Assembly (NCBI RefSeq): GCF_015351765.1
Contig: NZ_JADKQA010000001.1
Coordinates: forward strand, 186,001-250,000
Origin: Clostridium vitabionis
GTDB lineage: Bacteria > Bacillota > Clostridia > Lachnospirales > Lachnospiraceae
Length of the DNA: 64,000 nt
Direction: 5' to 3'
This document shows, piece by piece, positions 56,267 to 64,000 of this stretch (position 1 is its first letter; each line of letters starts with the position of its first letter). A model generated the notes under the pieces. The model did no database searches. It was given only the letters and a program-made list of their open reading frames with translations, and was not told the DNA's origin. Made by a program: the position numbers and the translations under genes.

Positions 56267-59014
56267 ATGCGGCGAAGATATCGATGGATAAATGGGGAAA
56301 AAGGACTTGTCTCTCTTCTCCTGGTTGTCTGTTTGCTGCCTTTTTATTCCTTTGCCGCAGCCCTGGAAGAAGGCGGCAGGAAGATGGCTGCCTCCAAAGC
56401 CATTTATGAAGCGGGATCTTCCAGCGCTTACTCCACATTGTCTAACTATGATGCTTATTTGAATGACCGGTTTGGGCTTCTTGCAGTGAGCCAGGGGAAG
56501 AACAGTTCGGATTCCGCTGAAGGCATGATCAATAAGACTTTTTCGGAATATTTGAACAAGCAGAAGACCATAGATACACGGGCTGCTTCTTTGACCGGAA
56601 TCGCGGAAGGGGTTTATCCGCTCGGTGATATCAACGTGTTGGAGCAGGAAATCGAGCAGACCGCAAAAATCACAGTTCCAGAGGCGATGGTGAAAAATGG
56701 CCTTGATGTGGATTTTTTTGTCAAAGAAATTCAGAAAATACTTGGGGAAAAGATTTCCGTGAGTGCCTTTTTGGATTCCATTGCTAATTTTTGCAGCCTT
56801 GGAGAAAACTATATCGATATCGTGGTTGCCAGGGATGAGTTAAAGAAACTGATTGAGGAGAGATTACAAAAGGATAATGATGCCTACCGGGAGGCATATA
56901 ACCGATGGAAAGATGCGGCAGCAGCTTGTGGAAGCATCGGGAATGATCCTTCAGCAGATCACACGGCGGAAATGCAGGCCGCGGAAGAGGAAAAGAAAAA
57001 CTACATCATCCAGATAGAGAAAATGAAGGAGGATATCAGTGATCTACAGGATAAAGCCAATAAGCTGGACAATTCAAAATCCGATTTCAAATATGGTGCG
57101 GGAAGCTTTATTCTGGATTTGGGAAAAGACTACGCAGAATATAAGAAGAATGAAATAGCAAAGAATTATAAAGACGATAAAACCCATGTAAACGATACGT
57201 ATCAGGGCTCAGTTGACAAGCTGAATCAGGAAAAAAAGCAGGGCAAGATTGGTCAGCAGGATTATAGCAGCGCGTTGGAAAAACTTCAGGCGGAAAAGAA
57301 AGACAAGCTGGAGAAACTGGAGCAGGACAAGAAGGAGCAGGAAAGAAAGTATAACGTTACTTCTTCAGCAATAAAAGGGTCGACATCGAGTATGGACGAC
57401 TGGCAGCAGCAGGTCAATAAAAGCATAGAAGTTTTTGATTCGGATCTGATCGAGAAAACACTGTCAAATCTTGTTCAGGTGGAGAGCTATGTTCAAAAAT
57501 ATCCTGAAGGACAGGCCGTGGACGATAGCACCTGTTATATTGATTTGAGCAGCTTCACAAACGAGAATGTGGTGAATCAGTTAAATGATCACTCAGAGGA
57601 TGGCTCCATTCAGGAAATCTGGGGTCTCCTGTCCACGTTAAAATCCATACTGCAGACGCTGCAGAGTACGACATGGCTTTACGATTCAGATCTTCGTGTT
57701 ACCATTGACCAGGCGTTTTATGAGAAGCTTCCGAGCCGGCGGCCGGAAGACCGGGAATCGATCAAAAACGCGCATGAAGAATCAGACCAGCGGTTATCTC
57801 AAAAGTATCATGACATGATCAAAGCATCTCCCGATGAGACGGCGCCGTCTGTTAACCGGATTAGTAAACTTCAGGCGGATATTCACCGCTTTTTGACGGA
57901 CATGGATGATATCGGGCAAGTGGGCAGTGCAGATGACATTGTTACTTATGCCGATAATTTTCGGAAAATCATAAAAAACTGTAAAAGTATAGCAAATGAC
58001 ATCACAAACCTCGCAGGTTCCTTCAAAATGAGTGCCGGAATGACCGCTGTCCAGAATCGGCTGCTGTTGACGGGCTATTATAACTATTATCTCCCCTGCC
58101 GGACAAATTATGCGAAATATAGTTCTAAGGGCGGGGTAACTGCTCCTGGCAATAGTGAATCTTTGACTTCTCTTCTGGATTTTGGGTTTATTCCCGATCT
58201 GGCAGATCGTTATGCTGTAAACAGTTATTCTTTTTCCGGCGCAGAGCTGGAGTACATGATTGGCGGAAAACCGGAGGAAATAAAAAACCAGGAAAGCACA
58301 TTCTGGGATCTCTATATCTTGCGTCTGGTATCCACGGATTTGCTTTCGATTTTTTTGAACCAATCTTTTATGAATACGGCAGCCGCTTTTTTTGACAGTG
58401 CGGCGTTAGCAGTCGTGGGGGTGATTTATGTCGTTGCAGTGATCCTCGCGGAGCCATTGCTGGATTGCTTCATTCTGGTCAATGGAGGCGAGGAACCGAT
58501 GCTCTTTAAAAAGACGATTTATTTGACCCCCGAAGGGTTACCAGAGCTGATCACTGATCTTGCCAAATGCCCGACCAAGGGAGAGGAAAATATCGCTGAC
58601 TTCCTGAGAACTCAGGCGGAGAGCATGGAGGATAAGCCCAGCTATCATCAAGGTGAAGGTGAATCTGCAGCTGTACCCAGGGAAACTGTGATGAATGAAT
58701 ATGGGGAAGGGTTTCTCAAGAAAGATTATCAGGAGCACCTTTTGTTTTATATGCTGCTTTTTGGATCGAAAAAGACGTATCTGAAAAGATTTCAGGATAT
58801 TATCACCATGGAACATACCCAGTACAATCATCAGGAGGCAAGTTCTGAGACCAGGGTGACCGGTTCCTATCCATCATTCGATATTGATTGTGCTTATACG
58901 ATGGTACGGGCAGACGTTACTGGCACGGTTCGGCCAATCCTCCCTGTTCCGTCATCCATTCTGCCGAACCAGTCGCCATTTTCGATTCATCAGATTATTT
59001 ATCGGGGGTATTGA
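56267..59014 (+). CDS. Large TadG-like / DUF5702-type membrane-anchored protein
   Basis: N-terminal EKGLVSLLLVVCLLPFYSFAAALEEGGRKMAASKAIYEAGSSSAYSTLSNYDAYLNDRFGLLAVS, long coiled-coil, C-terminal TM AVVGVIYVVAVILAEPLLDCFI. Confidence 0.7.
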   Translation: MRRRYRWINGEKGLVSLLLVVCLLPFYSFAAALEEGGRKMAASKAIYEAGSSSAYSTLSNYDAYLNDRFGLLAVSQGKNSSDSAEGMINKTFSEYLNKQKTIDTRAASLTGIAEGVYPLGDINVLEQEIEQTAKITVPEAMVKNGLDVDFFVKEIQKILGEKISVSAFLDSIANFCSLGENYIDIVVARDELKKLIEERLQKDNDAYREAYNRWKDAAAACGSIGNDPSADHTAEMQAAEEEKKNYIIQIEKMKEDISDLQDKANKLDNSKSDFKYGAGSFILDLGKDYAEYKKNEIAKNYKDDKTHVNDTYQGSVDKLNQEKKQGKIGQQDYSSALEKLQAEKKDKLEKLEQDKKEQERKYNVTSSAIKGSTSSMDDWQQQVNKSIEVFDSDLIEKTLSNLVQVESYVQKYPEGQAVDDSTCYIDLSSFTNENVVNQLNDHSEDGSIQEIWGLLSTLKSILQTLQSTTWLYDSDLRVTIDQAFYEKLPSRRPEDRESIKNAHEESDQRLSQKYHDMIKASPDETAPSVNRISKLQADIHRFLTDMDDIGQVGSADDIVTYADNFRKIIKNCKSIANDITNLAGSFKMSAGMTAVQNRLLLTGYYNYYLPCRTNYAKYSSKGGVTAPGNSESLTSLLDFGFIPDLADRYAVNSYSFSGAELEYMIGGKPEEIKNQESTFWDLYILRLVSTDLLSIFLNQSFMNTAAAFFDSAALAVVGVIYVVAVILAEPLLDCFILVNGGEEPMLFKKTIYLTPEGLPELITDLAKCPTKGEENIADFLRTQAESMEDKPSYHQGEGESAAVPRETVMNEYGEGFLKKDYQEHLLFYMLLFGSKKTYLKRFQDIITMEHTQYNHQEASSETRVTGSYPSFDIDCAYTMVRADVTGTVRPILPVPSSILPNQSPFSIHQIIYRGY

Positions 59015-59018
59015 TGGG

Positions 59019-59630
59019 ATGATGTATTTTTCCAGCCCGCCGGACAAAAGCCGCAGCGGCATCATTGCCATAGAGGCGCTGTTTGGCATTATGTTTTTTA
59101 TGTTCTTCATGCTCACGATGTTCAGCTACATGGTCCTGTTCATGGCACAAAACATGATCGGGCACGCGATGATCCAGACCGCGGACAGCCTCGCGCTGGA
59201 GTCTTATGGGATTGAGAAGAATCATGATAAAACCATAGAAATCGGAGACCTGGCCGTCGCTATTGTGGAAAAATTGGAATCCGGCGCTGATCATCAGGGT
59301 GCAGATGGCACGGATACCGGAGAATTTTCTACGAAGGCACGCTGGTTTGACAAGAAAGAAAGCGGCAGGGTTCCCAAGATTGTAGAGAAGCGCTTTGAAG
59401 CGTATTTTGCCGGCGGCCCGGAGAGAACGAAAGAAATTCTGAACGTCCTTCATGTACATAACCTGGAATTCAAAGATTCGAAAGTGGAGAATCAGGATCT
59501 TGTCATTACTGCGAGCTACGACATTGATCTTTTATTTGGCTATCATATCGGTTCGCACAGGATCGGAAAATATCAAACGAGCCAGCAGGTTGTTTCCAGA
59601 TTATGGAGCAAGGGGGACGGGGAAAACTGA
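59019..59630 (+). CDS. TadE-like pseudopilin 2
   Basis: RSG|IIAIEALFGIMFFMFFMLTMFSYMVLFMAQNMIGHAMIQTADSLALESYGI, Glu at +5. Confidence 0.75.
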   Translation: MMYFSSPPDKSRSGIIAIEALFGIMFFMFFMLTMFSYMVLFMAQNMIGHAMIQTADSLALESYGIEKNHDKTIEIGDLAVAIVEKLESGADHQGADGTDTGEFSTKARWFDKKESGRVPKIVEKRFEAYFAGGPERTKEILNVLHVHNLEFKDSKVENQDLVITASYDIDLLFGYHIGSHRIGKYQTSQQVVSRLWSKGDGEN

Positions 59631-59681
59631 TGGGTAACTGTATATTCAGAAGCCAATGGAAGATGACAAGGAGATGAGATT

Positions 59682-60512
59682 ATGGGTGCAATGGGCGAAG
59701 TATCTCGGAACAGTTCAGTGCGAATCGTCCTGGTCGATATTGATCATCCAGAACGCGGATTTGAGCGGATGATCCCTCCGGATATGATTATTGGAAGGAT
59801 TCAGGATCAGGATGTCAATCTGAGCTTTTCCGATGAGCCAAGCGTTTCCAGGCGGCATTGCCGAATATTTTATGATAAGGCAGGCAATCATGGCCGTGGA
59901 GGGGTATATATTGAAGATCTGCACAGCACGAATCATACCTTTGTACAGGGTCGTGAAGTCCGGGAAAAGACAATGCTGAACAACAAGGATATTATTGTCC
60001 TGGGACAGCTCAGGCTTAGGATATTTATCGAAATCCAGGAATGTACTATGGCTGTGCCAGCCAGTATTCCGCAAGATGCAGGTGACTCTCGAGGAACTGA
60101 AGGGGAGGAATATGCTGCTGCTCCGTCTCCGGATTATTCGGAGAACGATTTTTATGAAGTCCAGGGGGCGGGGAGAAGCCATACGATGAGCCGCGGGCTT
60201 CGTATTGCGATATGGAGTATTGTATTTTACTTTCTTATGGATGGCATCGCACTCATTTTAAGCTTGGCCGAGTATCATCTCGGCCCGGACAATCTGATCA
60301 TCCGCGCATTGTTTGTGCCCTGTGCGATTGCTGCAATTTGTGTATTAGTTATCGGTTGGCGGATGATTAATCGGATCCAGCCGGTTATGTTCCTCTGGAT
60401 GCCAATGGTCGGCTGGATATTTTATTTTACTTTCAAGAGTGTCCTGGCGATACTTGTAGGAAGTTTTGTTGCCCCCTACAGATTGGCAGTAAAATGGGTG
60501 GATTCGCATTAA
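59682..60512 (+). CDS. FHA-domain protein with C-terminal TM segments
   Basis: MIIGRIQDQDVNLSFSDEPSVSRRHCRIFYDKAGNHGRGGVYIEDLHSTNHTFVQGREV; C-terminal hydrophobic helices. Confidence 0.85.
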   Translation: MGAMGEVSRNSSVRIVLVDIDHPERGFERMIPPDMIIGRIQDQDVNLSFSDEPSVSRRHCRIFYDKAGNHGRGGVYIEDLHSTNHTFVQGREVREKTMLNNKDIIVLGQLRLRIFIEIQECTMAVPASIPQDAGDSRGTEGEEYAAAPSPDYSENDFYEVQGAGRSHTMSRGLRIAIWSIVFYFLMDGIALILSLAEYHLGPDNLIIRALFVPCAIAAICVLVIGWRMINRIQPVMFLWMPMVGWIFYFTFKSVLAILVGSFVAPYRLAVKWVDSH

Positions 60513-60570
60513 CTGGGGCTGGCTGAAATCATTTTCTACGGATCTTCCGCAATCTTGGACAGTAATCTTG

Positions 60571-60601
60571 GACAGTGGTTTTCGTACCGCTGTCTTTTTT
60601 T
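60571..60601 (+). terminator. Terminator at the end of the Tad/phospho-signalling locus
   Basis: GACAGTGG-TTTTCGTA-CCGCTGTC followed by a T-run. Confidence 0.65.
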
Positions 60602-60799
60602 CGCGTAAGTTATTCAGCGCCGGTACGGAAGATTTTCCCGGATAAGATGGAATCGCAACCATGCTCTGCGGTTGTGTTTCCGGCCAGGTATGGTATAATG
60701 GATAACACTTTAAACATTTACACTTTACACTTTTAAAACACAAATCGCTTCTGCCTGCGCCCTGAACGCGCGGAGCGATTTCGGAAAGAGGAGAGAATT

Positions 60800-61147
60800 A
60801 TGCCGAGAAACCGGAGAAGAGAGCACAGCATGGCCTTGTACGAAGCGATCCTTGAGCTCAAGGACCTCGACCAGTGCAGGAGATTTTTTGAAGATCTCTG
60901 CGCGGCAACAGAGCTCGAAACCATGGAGCAGAGGTTCGATGTCGCGGAGCTGCTTCTGGATGACGAGGTGTACACAGAGATCGCGAAGAAAACCAGCGCG
61001 AGCAGCGCGACGATCAGCCGGGTGAACCGTATGCTGAATTTTGGCACGGGCTGCCTGCCGGAGGTGATCCGGGAGAGAAAAAAGAGGGAAGCCGGGACAC
61101 CGGAAGCCGCGTCGCCGGACGGAAAAAATGACGGCGAAGTTTCATAA
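60800..61147 (+). CDS. YerC/YecD-family TrpR-like protein
   Basis: ELKDLDQCRRFFEDLCAATELETMEQRFDVAELLLDDEVYTEIAKKTSASSATISRVNRMLNFGTG. Confidence 0.9.
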   Translation: MPRNRRREHSMALYEAILELKDLDQCRRFFEDLCAATELETMEQRFDVAELLLDDEVYTEIAKKTSASSATISRVNRMLNFGTGCLPEVIRERKKREAGTPEAASPDGKNDGEVS

Positions 61148-61224
61148 ATTAAATCCTTTCGTTTGCCATAGGCGGAAACCCACTACCTTCAGGTGGTGGG
61201 AGGAGCCTTGTAAATCTTTAGCCA

Positions 61225-61660
61225 TTAGCCCTGACTCTCAATATACTTTTTTATAGTCGCTGCCGATACTTCTCCAATACTGCAAGCAAAGTATCCGTCT
61301 GACCAAAGTATCCTTTTTCTTCCAATACTGTTTAGACAGAAACGAACCATACTTTTGCCATAGGTAATATGTTGTTTCTTGTTTTACAATCTTAACAATG
61401 TCGCAAACCCTATCAGTCGTATCATAACTTATCAAGAAATGTATGTGGTCTTTGTCTGTTTCCATAGCAATTATTTCGTAGCCCCGAGTATTGGCTATAT
61501 CAAAAATCTTTTGTTTAACATCGTCAGAAATAGAACCTTTTAGTAGTTGCTTAAGATATTCAATGACAAGAACTATATGTACTTTTAGGCTGTATTTTCG
61601 TCTGTTGTGACGATTATCTCTATTGTCTATAGTTTTCCTCTGATAATTATTGACTTTCAC
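61225..61660 (-). pseudogene. tnpA: IS200-type Y1 transposase TnpA, apparently frameshifted near 61312-61318
   Basis: HUH motif HIHFLI in frame; canonical C-terminus ILWSDGYFACSIGEVSAATIKKYIESQG with catalytic-Tyr region reads in a different frame after an A/G run. Confidence 0.75.
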
Positions 61661-61713
61661 TAATTGCCATTATATACTGTATTTAGTGAAATATCAATGA
61701 AAGGAGTACATCT

Positions 61714-62853
61714 ATGGAACAGATGACCATAACAGCAAAAGTTCAAATAGTCGCCACTGATACAGATAAAGTTTTGCTTGATGAAACTATGTCTGTTTAT
61801 CGTGATGCCTGTAATTATGTTTCAGACTATGTATTCCAGACTCATGATTTAAAGCAGTTTTCACTTAATAAGGCTTTGTATTCTACCTTGAGAGAAAAAT
61901 TTGGTCTTAAATCTCAAATGGCTCAGTCCGTTTTGAAAACGGTCATTGCAAGATATAAAACTATTCTCGAAAATCAAAAGGAGTGGATACAGCCAGGCTT
62001 CAAGAAACCTCAGTATGATTTAGTTTGGAACAGAGACTATTCTTTATCGAAAAACTGTTTTTCTGTGAATACGCTTAATGGTCGTGTTAAACTGCCATAT
62101 TTCACTGAAGGCATGTCTAAATATTTTGACCACACAATCTATAAGTTTGGTACAGCTAAGCTCACAAAAAAGCATGGCAAATATTATCTTCACATACCAG
62201 TCACTTTTGATGTTGAAGAAAGTAATATTTCTGACATCTGTAATGTTGTAGGCATTGACAGAGGTATTAACTTTGTTGTTGCAACCTACGACAGTAAGCA
62301 CAAGTCTGGATTTGTAAGCGGGAAAGCTATCAAGCAGAGACGTGCTAGCTATTCCAAGCTTCGCAAAGAACTCCAAATGCGACAGACACCTTCAGCAAGA
62401 AGAAGACTGAAAGCTATTGGTCAGCGAGAAAACCGTTGGATGCAGGATGTGAACCATTGTGTATCAAAGGCACTCGTTGAATCTAACCCAAAGCATACTC
62501 TTTTCGTACTTGAAGATTTGACAGGTGTTCGTAATGCCACAGAACGTGTGAGAACAAAAAATCGCTATGTTTCTGTATCGTGGGCGTTTTATGACCTCAA
62601 ACAAAAATTAATTTACAAGGCAAAACAGAATCAATCTTCTGTAATAAAGGTTGACCCTCGTTATACGAGTCAGTGCTGTCCTTTGTGTGGACATACTGAA
62701 AAGGCTAACCGTAACAAGAAGATACATTTGTTTACTTGCAAAAACTGTGGCTATAAATCAAACGATGACCGCATTGGAGCTATGAATCTGTATCGTATGG
62801 GAATAAGCTATCTTGCTGATAGTCAAGTACCTGATACAGTTGCAGCAGAGTAA
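61714..62853 (+). CDS. tnpB: TnpB (IS605 OrfB-family RNA-guided nuclease)
   Basis: RuvC motifs VVGIDRGINFVV, FVLEDLTGV, NDDRIGAMNL; zinc finger CPLCGH..CKNCGY. Confidence 0.92.
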   Translation: MEQMTITAKVQIVATDTDKVLLDETMSVYRDACNYVSDYVFQTHDLKQFSLNKALYSTLREKFGLKSQMAQSVLKTVIARYKTILENQKEWIQPGFKKPQYDLVWNRDYSLSKNCFSVNTLNGRVKLPYFTEGMSKYFDHTIYKFGTAKLTKKHGKYYLHIPVTFDVEESNISDICNVVGIDRGINFVVATYDSKHKSGFVSGKAIKQRRASYSKLRKELQMRQTPSARRRLKAIGQRENRWMQDVNHCVSKALVESNPKHTLFVLEDLTGVRNATERVRTKNRYVSVSWAFYDLKQKLIYKAKQNQSSVIKVDPRYTSQCCPLCGHTEKANRNKKIHLFTCKNCGYKSNDDRIGAMNLYRMGISYLADSQVPDTVAAE

Positions 62854-63000
62854 ACTTTGCTGCAAGGGGTGCTGTCAGCCACCCCATGATGTAACGCCAC
62901 TTTAGATAGCAATATCTATTGAGGTTAAAGGTCGGAGACGCAAGTCGTTAGTACGACTGGGCAGTTACAAGCCCATGACCTTTAGGTCGTGGGTAGTTGA
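62850..63000 (+). ncRNA. Candidate omega/reRNA scaffold overlapping tnpB 3' end and right end
   Basis: Successive stem-loops after tnpB (GGGGTG-CTGTCAG-CCACCCC; AGTCGT-TAGT-ACGACT; CCCATGACC-TTTA-GGTCGTGGG); position as known for TnpB-associated RNA. Confidence 0.45.
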
Positions 63001-63121
63001 CAAAGTTTATCTTTTTTTCAGCATTTCCAGGGGTGACAACAGGCTTTCCCTGTGCTATAAATAAGATTAGCAGCCGGACACAAAGGTGAGTAATATCGCC
63101 TGTGGCAGCATTTTCCAGTAA

Positions 63122-64000
<879 letters not shown>

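Larger units (their letters stand above)
61175..63000. mobile_element. IS200/IS605-type element (tnpA/tnpB divergent; exact ends undetermined)
   Basis: Left hairpin CCACTACCTTCAGGTGGTGG near 61179 and right hairpin CCCATGACCTTTAGGTCGTGGG at 62972-62993 flank tnpA and tnpB. Confidence 0.85.

Noticed and set aside
60555-60577. Short direct duplication CTTGGACAGTAATCTTGGACAGT
   Set aside because: Real but only ~10 bp, adjacent to a terminator; too short to interpret.

Overview
64-kb window of a GC-rich bacterial chromosome, most consistent with an anaerobic Firmicute (Clostridia/Lachnospiraceae-like; inferred from gene content, not verified). The first 36 kb and the last kilobase are mostly housekeeping: YfhO-like C-terminus, apt, relA/spoT, MBL hydrolase, hemZ, flavodiiron protein, hisS, mscL, a two-component system, NlpC/P60 hydrolase, RNA methyltransferase, XTP pyrophosphatase, a phosphoesterase, a tRNA cluster (Arg-His-Gln-Lys), glnS, a complete-looking hydroxyglutarate-pathway cluster (gcdDCCB-gctAB-gcdA-hgdCAB) with an IclR regulator, dus, groES-groEL, guaB and, at the right edge, ftsH. 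The most interesting part is 38.2-60.5 kb. It is a Tad/Flp-type pilus or secretion locus (TadZ/CpaE-like, TadA, TadB, TadC, Flp-like pilin, prepilin peptidase, TadE/TadG-like pseudopilins) interleaved with a full Ser/Thr phospho-signalling set: two PP2C phosphatases, two zinc-ribbon Ser/Thr kinases (one fused to an extracytoplasmic solute-binding-like domain, one with PASTA repeats and a DFG->DFA change) and two FHA proteins. This locus is interrupted by an IS1595-type element with readable terminal inverted repeats, an 8-bp target duplication and a lincosamide-nucleotidyltransferase-like passenger gene. An IS200/IS605-type element with an apparently frameshifted tnpA and intact tnpB lies just downstream. 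Several uncharacterised intergenic repeats are also visible: a hairpin family bounded by TGTTCAGC/GCTGAACA, including a 4x ~136-bp tandem array; a modular AAGCG-TAAGCGCAGTTCGAACTTAG repeat; and a long inverted repeat in the divergent region upstream of the Tad locus. All assignments come from reading the translations and nucleotides; no searches were run.
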